Source of the DNA: Fulvivirga ulvae
Lineage (GTDB): Bacteria; Bacteroidota; Bacteroidia; Cytophagales; Cyclobacteriaceae
Reading direction: 5' to 3'
DNA length: 64,000 nt
NCBI RefSeq assembly: GCF_021389975.1
Contig: NZ_CP089981.1
Location: 6,473,501 to 6,537,500 of the forward strand
Shown here: piece by piece, positions 35,814 through 46,700 of the stretch
Layout: every line of letters starts with the position of its first letter
How positions within the stretch are numbered: position 1 is the first letter of the stretch
Position numbers and translations under genes: made by a program
Notes under the pieces: model-generated
Told to the model about the DNA's origin: nothing
The model's input: only the letters and a program-made list of their open reading frames with translations
The model's database searches: none

Positions 35814-37817
35814 TCACTCAGCATAAGCATAAACCTTATGAATAGCCGTCTGGGAGAACTCTTCCAGTTCTTTCTGGAAATCGGTCTCGGCCTGAGCGAG
35901 TGCTTTCTTTTGTTCGCCATTGGGCTTTCTTTTGGCGTCGTTGGTCAGTTTGTTCAGTACCTGGATCAGGATTTCGATGTCTTCTTTGGTATTTTCAACA
36001 CCTAAACTTACCCTTACTACGCCAGGGAGCTGGGTTTTGGGAGACACCGTAAGCACAACTCGCTGAACCTGCTCAAGTACCGGGCTGATATCAAGCAGGT
36101 GCTTAATAAGTAAGTGAGAGCAGTGGCAACCGTACCGTACTCCTATACCCCCCTTCTGGAACATCTCTTCGGCCAGCTTGTTGTGGAGGATGTCTTTTGT
36201 TTCAAATACAATAACACCAATTTTCTTATCGAATGAACCTGAATTCTGGTCGGTAATACCAAAAATCCTGATATTAGGTATTTTTGATAAACCATCTAAT
36301 GCCATTTTGGTCAGCTTCTGCTCTTCCTCATGGATCACATCGAAACCAATTCTTCTCAAAATCACCAGGGCTTTGCCCAAGGATGCCACACCACCGATGT
36401 TTTCTTCCCCTGATGTACTGATCTGTCGCAATTCATCCGGCTTGTAGTTGAGCAGACCTTTTTTGGCCACCAGCACACCGGTACCAAATGGCGCATATAC
36501 TTTATGGGCTGAGAATGCCATATAGTCGATATCGTCTTTTTCCATTTCAACCTTGCGGTGTGCTACTACCTGGGCACCGTCGACCAACAGGCGTGCACCA
36601 TATTTATGTACAATAGGACTGATTTTATCGACATCATTGCAGGTTCCCAATACGTTGGAAGCACCACTTATGGCCACTACTTTGATACGCTTTTTGCCAT
36701 GTTTGTGGTCCTGGTTGTACTCTCTCAGATGGTTTTCCAGCTCCACGAGGTCTACAAAGCCTTCAGCATTTACAGGTAGCCTTACCAGCGACTTCTTCGA
36801 AGCCATACGCCACGGCAGGTCGTTGGAAGAGTGCTCCAGCAATGAAATAAGCACTGCCGGTTCTGTGTCCCTGTCATTGGAACGGCCAAGGCTTTCGGAC
36901 ACAAGGTTGATGGACTCGGTAGTATTTTTGGTGAAGATGATGTCGTATTTATCCAGGGGAGCTCCAAGGATCTCGCTGCAAATGGCTTTTACTTCCCTGA
37001 CCACATCCTGCTTTCTTCGCTCGGGCAGGCGCAATGCCTGGCGGAAAGTATTCCATATCGGCTGGAATGTAGGTGTACTGGCACTGTTGTCGAGATTAAC
37101 AAAGGGCTTCTCCCCTTCCAGTGTAGGTACGATCATGCCCAGGCCTATCAGGGTTTTTCTGAGCTGCTCCATAAGTTCCACACCTGAGTACTGCTCCAAT
37201 TCATCTTTGTAGAGCAATTCCGTTATGCCCAAATCTGTGCCCTGCAATTTTTTGAAGATATCTTTTCCGTACCGCTTTAAAAGGAGCAGTGCTTTGCTGA
37301 AGGCAATAACATTGACAATAGCTGGTGTACCTGCTTCGAATTTGTCTGGTCCGGTATTCCAGATAATCCAGCCTGCGGCCACAAGTCTGGCTGTTCCTCC
37401 TCCGCACTCTGTTGGTGAACCTTTGGGAAGGGCTTTTTTCTCTACGGCAACAGCAGTGATACCTAATGGTAAGCCGACTTCACGGCTGGTAATGGTTTGG
37501 TAGCTTCCTGGCTTGAGCAGGGAAATCAGTTCGGAAGTCCTTTTGGGTGAACAGAAAATAACAATGTACCTGTCTTTGTTCAGGCCCATGTATTCCAGCA
37601 CTACACCTCTGGCGTGCTCATATAGTTGTGAAGATACCAATGAGTTGTGCCCACTTCCTCGATGTACGTTGGAATAAGTCTCAAGGGCAGCATACACTCC
37701 GCGTTCGAGCTCGGTAAATGCTCTCTCCGCTCCTTTATTTTCAGGCATGCCATTCTGCTTTTCTTCGAGTTGGCTTACATCCGCTGATGCGTACTCAGTT
37801 TGCTTAATTGTTTTCAT
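35814..37817 (-). CDS. SufS-like class V PLP enzyme with a gutted N-terminal duplicate domain
   Basis: The protein has 667 residues against about 400 for SufS/CsdB. Residues about 238-640 form a complete class V aminotransferase/cysteine desulfurase: NLDNSASTP start, ASNVLGT, LVDGAQVVAH, the PLP lysine in FSAHKVYAPFGTG (K439) and RYGCHCSHLL (C564/C566) at the active-cysteine loop. Residues about 40-185 match the same family again (SNVHRGSGHNSL, IFCSPKRTSELI, then DKFEAGTPAIVNVIAF), but the middle part with the PLP lysine is missing, so this half cannot be a working enzyme. A lysine-rich tail ends the protein. The inferred role is sulfur mobilisation from cysteine, or C-S bond cleavage of a product-linked cysteine. 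It is 79 bp after the methyltransferase gene. Confidence 0.85.
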   Translation of the reverse strand: MKTIKQTEYASADVSQLEEKQNGMPENKGAERAFTELERGVYAALETYSNVHRGSGHNSLVSSQLYEHARGVVLEYMGLNKDRYIVIFCSPKRTSELISLLKPGSYQTITSREVGLPLGITAVAVEKKALPKGSPTECGGGTARLVAAGWIIWNTGPDKFEAGTPAIVNVIAFSKALLLLKRYGKDIFKKLQGTDLGITELLYKDELEQYSGVELMEQLRKTLIGLGMIVPTLEGEKPFVNLDNSASTPTFQPIWNTFRQALRLPERRKQDVVREVKAICSEILGAPLDKYDIIFTKNTTESINLVSESLGRSNDRDTEPAVLISLLEHSSNDLPWRMASKKSLVRLPVNAEGFVDLVELENHLREYNQDHKHGKKRIKVVAISGASNVLGTCNDVDKISPIVHKYGARLLVDGAQVVAHRKVEMEKDDIDYMAFSAHKVYAPFGTGVLVAKKGLLNYKPDELRQISTSGEENIGGVASLGKALVILRRIGFDVIHEEEQKLTKMALDGLSKIPNIRIFGITDQNSGSFDKKIGVIVFETKDILHNKLAEEMFQKGGIGVRYGCHCSHLLIKHLLDISPVLEQVQRVVLTVSPKTQLPGVVRVSLGVENTKEDIEILIQVLNKLTNDAKRKPNGEQKKALAQAETDFQKELEEFSQTAIHKVYAYAE

Positions 37818-37896
37818 CTGAATCTCTTTCGTTTTTTAATTATTAGTTGATTTTGGTCTGTACTTTCTATACTTAATCAGCCTCAGCCTGTGAGGC

Positions 37897-38550
37897 TTAA
37901 TCTTTCTTTGCAACAATGAAATATTGTCTCCCGGTTTTTTGCAGGCACTCACTTTCTGTTATCCTGAAACCTCTGCGGGTGATTGCGTCCACCAATTCAT
38001 CGACGCTGTAGGTTTTCAGGTTGGGTATCAGTCCGAGCTTGCTGACCAGGGAAAGGGCAATACCTGCAAATGACCTTTTGCCCATGCAGGGTGTCACGGA
38101 AATGAACAACCCTCCCGGTTTCAGCAATTCGTGAACCCTTCTCAATGCCTTGGGCATATCTTCCAGCAGGTGAAGCAGGTAAACGCCTAAGATCACATCA
38201 TAAGTCCCCGGTTTGTATTGTGGGTCAAATATAGTTGTGTGTGTGTACTGAATGTTTTGAATATCCAGCTCATCGGCGTTGTTTCGGGCCAGCCGGATCA
38301 TTTCCGATGAAATATCCATGCCATGGACGGTTTGTACATCTCCGGCAATCTCGTTGGCAAGTATTCCGGTGGCACACCCGAAGTCCAGGACTTTGTCCTG
38401 TTTTTTGAGGTGCCTCCTGGTCCGGTCAAGGATTTTCAAGCGTACTGCTTTATCCTTCATTTCTTCCTTATCGTACCCTCCGGCACTCTTGTCCCAGAAT
38501 TTTTCGGATTTGTCTGTCGTCTCTTGCGAGGTATGGGGTTGGTTTTTCAT
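37897..38550 (-). CDS. Class I SAM-dependent methyltransferase
   Basis: The 217-residue protein has the Rossmann methyltransferase motifs: VLDFGCATGILANEI (motif I), MDISSEMIRLARNN (motif II), YDVILGVYLLHLLED and LKPGGLFISVTP. The family includes O-, N-, C- and S-methyltransferases, so the acceptor is open. It lies between two cysteine-desulfurase-type genes (31 and 79 bp gaps), which makes a thiol a plausible acceptor. That is inference from context. Confidence 0.88.
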   Translation of the reverse strand: MKNQPHTSQETTDKSEKFWDKSAGGYDKEEMKDKAVRLKILDRTRRHLKKQDKVLDFGCATGILANEIAGDVQTVHGMDISSEMIRLARNNADELDIQNIQYTHTTIFDPQYKPGTYDVILGVYLLHLLEDMPKALRRVHELLKPGGLFISVTPCMGKRSFAGIALSLVSKLGLIPNLKTYSVDELVDAITRRGFRITESECLQKTGRQYFIVAKKD

Positions 38551-38581
38551 GATCGCGGCCTGAGTTGGTTAAATTTTAGTT

Positions 38582-39739
38582 TTAAAGCTTATCATCCTCA
38601 ATATACTGTTTAAGCACCTTTAATGTGTATTTAATGTGTTTCGGTTTCGTGGCGGTACCAAAGCTTATCCTGATAGACTCCTGTGCTGCTTCGTCTGACA
38701 ACCCAATGGCTTTTAAAACATGTGAGGGTTTGTTAGAAGACGTGCTACAGGCAGAACCTGCCGAAACGGCAATGCCATGAAAATCAAGCATCTTCATTAA
38801 CTCTCCGCTACCTATACCCGGGAAGGTCAGGTTGATGGTATTGGTCAAACAATTGTCCACCGGAGAGTTAATGATGATATCGCTTTTGATTGCTTTCAAT
38901 TCATTGAGGAATGTACGCTTAAGAGACTCATTTTGCATTGAAAATGTTACAAGCTTATTCACATGTTTACAAGCTTCTCCAAAACCCGCAATGTTATGGA
39001 TCGACTCAGTTCCTGCACGCATTCCTTCCTCCTGATGTCCGCCATGTATGTAAGGCTCTAAGGGACAGCTAATTCTGGCATACCAGGCTCCAATGCCTTT
39101 GGGGCCGTAAAGTTTGTGGGCAGAAAATGTGGCATAATCTACATCCAAATCTTTTACATTGATCGGGATCTTGCCCAGCGCCTGCACGCAATCAGAAAAT
39201 ACCAATGCCCCTTTGGCCCGCGCCATTGCGGCTATCTTTTTCACATCCTGGATCGTACCTATCTCATTATTGGCCAGCATGCAGCATACCAGTGAGGTCT
39301 TATCATCGATCATAGCGTCCAGCTCATCAAGGATCACACGGCCTGAGCTGTCTATCGGGCAATATTGCACATCAATACCCTTTGCCTTCAAATATTCCAG
39401 GGTATTCATCACCGACGGATGCTCTATGGGCGTAGAAATGATCTTGTTTTTATCAGGGTAGAAATGGTTGCTGACCGTTTTCAATATGGCATTATTGGAT
39501 TCGGTGGCACAACTGGCAAAATACACCTCATGTGAATGCGCCCCGATGGCAGAAGCCACCTGCTCACGCGCTTTGTCAATGATCTGTGCTGACATTTTAC
39601 CTTTGGCATAGCCCGATGAAGGGTTGCCCCAATAAGTTTTCAACACCCGGTTCATCACACTCCTCACGGGAGGTGCAATGTGGGTTGTTGCGTTATGATC
39701 GAAATAAACGTTACGTTTACCCAATAGCTGTTTTATCAT
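38582..39739 (-). CDS. Group I cysteine desulfurase (IscS/NifS-like)
   Basis: The 385-residue protein has YFDHNATTHIAPPV, NNEIGTIQDV, the PLP lysine in FSAHKLYGPKG (K209), GGHQEEGMRAGTE and the catalytic cysteine in GSACSTSSNKPSHVL (C331), all group I features. It releases sulfur from cysteine as an enzyme-bound persulfide. No IscU, ferredoxin or Hsc genes accompany it, so it is not part of a housekeeping Fe-S operon. It is encoded 30 bp after the cysteine-rich protein and 31 bp before the methyltransferase. Confidence 0.92.
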   Translation of the reverse strand: MIKQLLGKRNVYFDHNATTHIAPPVRSVMNRVLKTYWGNPSSGYAKGKMSAQIIDKAREQVASAIGAHSHEVYFASCATESNNAILKTVSNHFYPDKNKIISTPIEHPSVMNTLEYLKAKGIDVQYCPIDSSGRVILDELDAMIDDKTSLVCCMLANNEIGTIQDVKKIAAMARAKGALVFSDCVQALGKIPINVKDLDVDYATFSAHKLYGPKGIGAWYARISCPLEPYIHGGHQEEGMRAGTESIHNIAGFGEACKHVNKLVTFSMQNESLKRTFLNELKAIKSDIIINSPVDNCLTNTINLTFPGIGSGELMKMLDFHGIAVSAGSACSTSSNKPSHVLKAIGLSDEAAQESIRISFGTATKPKHIKYTLKVLKQYIEDDKL

Positions 39740-39769
39740 GGCAATTATATTTTAAAATACTTGTATGGA

Positions 39770-40591
39770 TTATAGTGCGGCAAGCGCATCGATGATCTTC
39801 TTACAACCTCCGTTTTTGATGTAATCGGAGTGATCATCTATATCTTTGAACTCTTTGCCGGTGATCTTGCTGCACATTACTTCGGAGTCAGTCTGCACGT
39901 AAAATGCTCTCAACATCTTCTTCTGCTCCTGGGCATCAAATGACGAGGCAGATTTACCGGGGTTTTTCTTGAGCCAGTCAACCATTTTGTACCAAATGGC
40001 GGCACTGAGTGCTCCACATTCCTTTCCACTAAGCCCAAGACCTCCGGCGTACCCGGCCACCATGAGCATTTCTTCATCTGTTCCCCCCATTTTTTTCACT
40101 ACTTCAGAGGCGCAGCTTACTGATCCCGGGCAGAACTTGACCGTGTCGTCAGACAACCCTTCATCGGCTGACTTGATGGCTTCGGGTGCCCATTTTCCGG
40201 CAAGCTTCATACAGGTGAAGGCTTTACCGGTAAACAGTACCTTCAACGGGGCCAGTTTGCCTGAGAGGTCCATATCGGTGATATCGCGGCAGCTTATGGT
40301 GTTCGTTCTTTTGGTAAATGATTGCATCAGGTGCTGGGTGGCAGTAATGGCCATGGCTACAGCTGTGCCCGTGTCTTCGTTTCTACGATAAGATTCTGCC
40401 CCGGCAGCCAGAACGGCGCCACCTATCAGGCCGCATTGGTAGCCTCTGTTCAGTAGTCCGCCCGCAAAAGGAGATGCGGCTACCTCTGCAACTTCATTAG
40501 GTACACCGTACTCTTCATTGAGCAGTGAGCAGAATGCCGTACCGCATGTTCCTCTGGATAATACTTTGAGACCGTCTTTATAAGCTTTCAT
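39770..40591 (-). CDS. Cysteine-rich C_GCAxxG_C_C-type protein
   Basis: The 273-residue protein has ten cysteines and a repeated fold element: VAASPFAGGLLNRGYQCGLIGG near residue 40, interrupted for length here, and GYAGGLGLSGKECGALSAAIWY near 190. This is the glycine-rich helix/CG pattern of the C_GCAxxG_C_C redox protein family. Other cysteines sit in RGTCGTAFCS, KFCPGSVSC and GGCKKII. No signal peptide or membrane segment is seen. It is the first gene after the last PKS gene and precedes the cysteine desulfurase, so it may accept or carry persulfide sulfur. This is inferred; the family is poorly characterised. Confidence 0.75.
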   Translation of the reverse strand: MKAYKDGLKVLSRGTCGTAFCSLLNEEYGVPNEVAEVAASPFAGGLLNRGYQCGLIGGAVLAAGAESYRRNEDTGTAVAMAITATQHLMQSFTKRTNTISCRDITDMDLSGKLAPLKVLFTGKAFTCMKLAGKWAPEAIKSADEGLSDDTVKFCPGSVSCASEVVKKMGGTDEEMLMVAGYAGGLGLSGKECGALSAAIWYKMVDWLKKNPGKSASSFDAQEQKKMLRAFYVQTDSEVMCSKITGKEFKDIDDHSDYIKNGGCKKIIDALAAL

Positions 40592-40734
40592 AATGAAAAT
40601 TTTTAGTGAGTTATTTGATTAAGTATAGTTTACAATTTCGTCCGTTGTGTGCGTCAAAGGGCTGAATTGTATGGTTGAAAGATTTCTTTGTATAGTATAT
40701 GATTCCATTTTAGATACCCTCTGCGTGGTTATGA

Positions 40735-43700
40735 TCATACCGTAGAGAAGGTATCGTCCGCCTCTACAGCCAGATCGTCAGGCAGTTCGCCCTGCACTAC
40801 TCCTGCCGGACTGAATGCCCTTACATAGAAGTTTTTGATGCTGGCCAGCACATCACCGGCTTCATTGATGATCTTGATGTTAAACTTTTTGATGTTGGCG
40901 TGTGCATGACCTTCGGCATTCACCTGCTCCACATAGGCATAGCAGGTGTGCGGCAATGAGCGGAATATCTCTATTTCGTCAATCGCGAAAGGTACATGAG
41001 GCACGGCAGCATCCATCTGCCCTACCAGGCCTGCCACCGTCTGCAAGGCACCATCCATGATGCTTGGATGGAGGATGAAGCGGTCAAAATCAGCTTTCAG
41101 GTGATCTGCCAGTTTCAGCTTTGACAAGGCAAAAGAGCCATTGACATAAAACTCCTGAATGGTTTGGAATGCCGAACCATAGTTAAAGCCTACCTGACTG
41201 AAAATATCATAGTAGTAAGCGCCATCCTGAGGCCCGGAGCACTGTGCTTTAAGTTGTTGCACGGAAATATTTTCAATGCTGGCTGCATGGCCATTCTGAA
41301 AATAGAGCCGCCCTTCAGAGTGTAATATTCTTTCATTTTCATCATCCAGCGAAGTGATCCTGAATTCGGTGCCGCTTCCGTTAGGCTTTAGCGAGGTTTG
41401 TACAAACTGAGCGCCATTCCTGAAACTTAGCGGGTGCGCCCACACGATATCTTTGATCTTGCTTACTTTCTGCTCTCCTGCCAGATTACCGGAGATATTG
41501 GCCATCTCTATGAATCCGGAGCCGGGGAAGATCTTTTCACCATTCACCTGGTGGTCCATGGCATAGAACTCGCTATCCGACAGCAGGGAGCTGAAGCTGA
41601 TTTCCCTTAAGGTCGAAGAGTTATGTGAAACGAGCGGATGCAGTTGGGCCTGTTGGGGCTCTGCTTTTTGCTTCCTTCCGGTGGGCTGGTCTGTCACCCA
41701 GTGCCTTTGTCTGGCAAACGGATAGGTTGGCAGCGAAATACGTCCGGGTTTACTTTCTGCATATAAACCTTCCCAATCCACATCTACACCGGAAATCCAT
41801 ATTTGGGCCAGTTGATCCAGCTCTCCGGCCTCAAAAAGGCCCCGGATCTCTTCTCCGCGATCAGGCGCCCGCTTCCTGCCTTTGCGAGGGTCGATGGTAG
41901 CCTGATATACGTGGTCTGCGGTTTTCTGCTTTCTCCAGGTTTTCAAACGGTCGATAAGCTCTGCCCTGTCGGCGGCTACTACGGCCAGCCTTTCCGGCAT
42001 AGCTTCCCGCCCAACCTGCAGAGTGAACGACAGGTCCGCCAGGCTTACGTGCTTTTCATTGCCTGCAAAGGTGAGCAAGCGGTCAGCATACTCTTGCAGG
42101 CGCTCGTTGTCTTTTGCTGAAAGCACGACCAGTTGGGGTATTTTCTCTTGGTTATGCTGCATGGGTTTAGGTTTTTTATATTCTTCGAGTATTAGGCACG
42201 CATTCACACCACCGGCTCCGAACGAATTGATGAGTGCTCTTCGCGGGGCACCAGGGGCCGGGTCCCATGGAGACAGTTGATGTTGAAGGTAGAATGGAGA
42301 CTCTTTGAATTCAATATTGGGGTTTACTTCCTCTGAATTAATGGTCGGTACCAGTTGACAGTGCTTCATTTGTAACAGCACTTTGGCCACTCCGGCTATG
42401 CCTGCCGCCGACTCGGGATGCCCGATATTGGCTTTGACTGATCCCACCGGGGCAAACTGCTTTTTCCCGGTCTGCTTCCTGAAGGCATTGGTCATGGCTA
42501 CGATCTCGAGGCTGTCACCCAACTGTGTACCCGTGCCGTGGCCTTCGATGTAGCTTATGGTTTCGGGGTTAACGTTGGCCTTGCGCAAAGTCTGCTCAAT
42601 TAAATTGGCCTGGGCATTCGGGTTGGGCGCAGAGTATCCGTTAGACCTTCCGCTGTGGTCATAAGCACTTGCCGAAACCACTGCATAGATCTGATCGTTA
42701 TCTGCAATGGCTTTGCTGAGTGGCTTCAGCAGCACTGACCCTACACCTTCGCCCGGTACAAACCCATCATCACCGGCACCGTAGCTAAAGCACTTTCCTG
42801 TGCGGGAGATCATGCGGTTTTTGCAGAATGAATGGTACTTCGACGGATGCAGGTATAAATTCACGCCACCGGCCACGGCCACCTGGCACTCTTGTTTTCT
42901 CAGGCTTTCACAGGCCAGGTGTATGGCTACAGACGAGGAAGAACACGCTGTATCTACGGGCATACTCGGGCCGTTAAAATCGAGTAAATAAGAAACCCTG
43001 TTGGCAATAGACCAGGGATGTGCGCTTGGCGTAGTGTTTCCATTGCTCCACTCCTCTGCGGCAAGCAGGTTGTATGTATTGGTAGTAACACCTACAAAAA
43101 CCCCTACATTGGCGCTTTTAGCTTTAGCATGTTTCTTTTTCAGGCTTTCTTTGGTGTATCCGGCATCTTCTATGGACGACCAGACCGATTGCAGGAACAG
43201 CCTCTCCTGCGGATCCATTATCCTGGCTTCATCCGGAGTGATATTAAAAAACTCAGGATCGAATTTATCCACGTCATTGATAAAGCCTCCCCATTTGCAA
43301 TAAATTTTACCTTCCCTGGCCTTTTCAGGATCATCATGATAGTAGGCCTCGCTGTCCCACCTGCTTGCGGGCACCACATCTGTGAGGTCTTTACCCTTTT
43401 TCAGGTTCTCCCAGTATTTGTTGAGGTCTTCCGATTGAGGATAGCTTCCGTGTACGCCAATAATGGCAATCGGCTCGGTATCTTCGTACCTGGTGGGCAA
43501 TGGTGCTTCCTCCCTGATCTCTATCCGGTGATGCTCCACTACATGCACTTTTTCCTCGTATCGGGTAGTTTCCTGAGCTTCCTCTTCTACGTCATGATCC
43601 AGACCCATAAAGCTGATCAAAGCCTCTTTTTCATCAGCCACCATATAGGCAGCCAGTTCTTCTATGGTCGAGTATTCGTAGAATAAGGTCTTGGGCAGAG

Positions 43701-46700
43701 CGCCAAGGTCCCTTTCCAGATTAGCATTCAGCTTGCTGATCATGATGGAATCAATGCCGAAGGTCTCGAAAGGTTCGGTAGGGTCAATGCGCCCGGGCTC
43801 CAGGTTGATCTCTTCGCCGATCAAAGCCTTGAGGTAGGCCTCGGTCTTTTCAAGAAGTTCCTCAGCATCCATCACTTTGGCAGGGGCCGGCTTACTCTTT
43901 TCAACCTCTGTAACCATATGCCCAATGTAAGGCTTGATCCTTGATGAAAACCCGTAAAGGGGAACACCTTGTGCAAGGTCAGACATGAGGAATTCTTCGA
44001 GATACTGGATGCCTTCCTGCACAGGCAAAGGACACAGCCCGGCCTGTTGCTCGATCATAGCTACTTCCTCATCAGCAATGTGCATACCACCTTCTTCCCA
44101 GTAAGTCCAGTTGACGGACAGGGTTTTGCCGGTTCGCTTTTGGGCTTTGACCAGGCTTTCCCTGTTTTCTGCAAATGAATCAAGGAAATGGTTGCCATAG
44201 GCATAATCGCACTGCCCCACATTGCCCATCACTCCGGCTATGGAAGAAAACAGGATGAACACATCCAGATCCTCCTCACGGGTAGCCAGGTCAAGGTTAA
44301 TGGTTCCGTAAATCTTCGGCGCCAGTACTTTGTCCATCTCCTCCCGGGACTTCCTGAGTATGAATGAGTCAATGTTGACTCCGGCACTATGAAGCACACC
44401 ATTTACTTGCGAAAAACGTCCTTTTGCGGTTTTGACTACGTCTTCCATGTCTTCCAGGCTGGATGCATCGGCCTGTAGGTAAAGTATTTCGGTTCCGTAT
44501 GCCCTGAGCCGCTCAAGTTTTGCCTCCTGAGCTGCTTTTAGTTCAGAGCGCCCGAAAATAACGAGGTTGCACTGATAGTTCTTAACGAGGTATTCACTGA
44601 AAACAAGGCCTAATCCACCTAAACCGCCGGACACAATGTAGACACCATTTTGCTTTAACGGCAATTTGTCCTTAATGCCCTCTATGCGGACATACTGGGC
44701 CAGTTCCCTGACATATCGGGTGTAGCCCTGCTTTTCTTCCCTGAATTTGTAGCGGACTTCATTTTTCTTCCAGTTTCCATCGTTGAATTCATCAACAATG
44801 ATGCGGGCTTTTTCTTCGGTTGGCACGCTGACGTCCTCACCGCGCTGAACCTCAATAGTTTTACCGTGGTAGTGGGGATTCTCCAAAGTAAGCGTTTTAA
44901 AGAAGCCACCTAATGCGGCGCTAAACGGAGCCGCAACATCCTGACTATTGAAGATCGATAAAATTTGAACCGGTACCTGATGCTTTTGTGCCATCAATGC
45001 CTTGCAGAGGTTAAACAGGGCAACGATGCCGTGATTAAGCTGGCGGGTTACCTCATCTGTTTTTTCCAGACTGCCTGTATTCAGGGTCTGATGAACAACC
45101 CGGTAAGGAAGCTGATCTTTTTTGGCGAGACTCTCTATCAGTTGCTTAAAATGATCTTCCTGCTGAAGGTCAAGGGCGTATACTGATGGTTCAACCTCCT
45201 GAAATGACTTGCCTGACTTGATGAAAATTACAGGCTTATCTTGTCCATATTCTTTCTGTATGGCTTCTAAAAGTTCATCCGTAGCATTCAGCATGAGGAT
45301 CGGACTTTTCTCCGGGGTTTCTTCTTCTGATATGCTCAATGTTTGCTCTACCCAGTGCGGCTGATAGTGCAGCCTCCTCTTTTTCTCTTCTTCCGGTTCG
45401 CCGTCAGTATCAATCTCCTGAACAACAAACTGATCCGTTGACAGCGAAAATGCCGGGGTTTTGATCCAGTACTGCTCTTTGGCAAATGGATAAGTAGGTA
45501 AGGAAACCCGCTTAGGCTGAGCATGTGGATAGAAAAGAGACCAATCTATGTCAGCACCGGAAATCCATAGCTTAGCCAGCTTTTCCAGATTTCTGGTCTC
45601 CATGATCACTTTCAGATAGGCCCGGCCTTCTTCCCCTTCCAGCAGAGCTGTGGCATCGGAGGGTGCGCTTTTAATATTGCCATGATAAGTGCCTTCCAGC
45701 TCATTTATTGATTTTTTAGAGCCTGTCTCTTGCTGAACTGTCAGCCATTGTCGCAGTTTTTCTTCCAGTTCCTGCGTGCTGGCTACTATTATGACCAGGC
45801 GCTCATTCATAGGGGTTCGTCCTACCTGAGCGGTGTATACGATGTCTGTCAGCGACGTCTTTTTGTTTTTGACCAGGAAGGCAAGCATTTTCTCTGCATA
45901 CTTCAAAAGTCCATTTTGGTCTTTCGAAGAAAGCACAAAGGCCTGCGGTATGCTATTTTCGGGTTCGTTTGCCTGAGTGGCTGCCGTGTTATATTCTTCA
46001 ATAATAAGATGGGCATTGGAACCTCCCGCTCCAAAAGAACTGATCCCAGCCCTTCTCGGGAACCCGTCTGGCTGATCCCAATCTGCCAATTCACGCTGTA
46101 CATAGAATGGCGATTCACCGAAATTGATGTTCGGGTTTAATGTCTCTGCATGCAACGATGGCACCAGTTGCTGATGCTTTAACTGTAGCAATACCTTGGT
46201 TACGGCTGCAATTCCTGCGGCTGATTCCAGGTGCCCGATGTTTGACTTCACCGAGCCTATAGGGCAGAATTGTTTTTTTCCATTAGCCTCCTCAAAAGCT
46301 TTATTCAATCCTGTAATTTCAATAGGATCGCCCAAAGCCGTTCCTGTACCGTGAGTTTCAATATAACTCAGCGTAGCCGGATCGATGTTAGCCTTTTTCA
46401 GCGATTCGATGATCAGGTCGCCCTGAGCAACAGGATTAGGTACGGAGTAGCCATTGGTTTTCCCTCCATGATTGATTACGCTCGACTTGATGACGCCATA
46501 GATATGGTCACCATCCTCAATCGCTTTATCCAGGGATTTGAGTAATACGGCTCCTACACCTTCACCGGCAACATAGCCATCACCACCATCACCAAAACTT
46601 CTGCACCTGCCATCGCTGGCGGCAAAATTACCCTGGCTCAACACCAGGTATTTGTGCGGATGAATGGACACGTTGACACCTCCGGCAATGGCCGCCTCAA

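Noticed and set aside
38582..39739. Housekeeping Fe-S cluster assembly locus
   Set aside because: No scaffold, ferredoxin, chaperone or regulator genes accompany the desulfurase.
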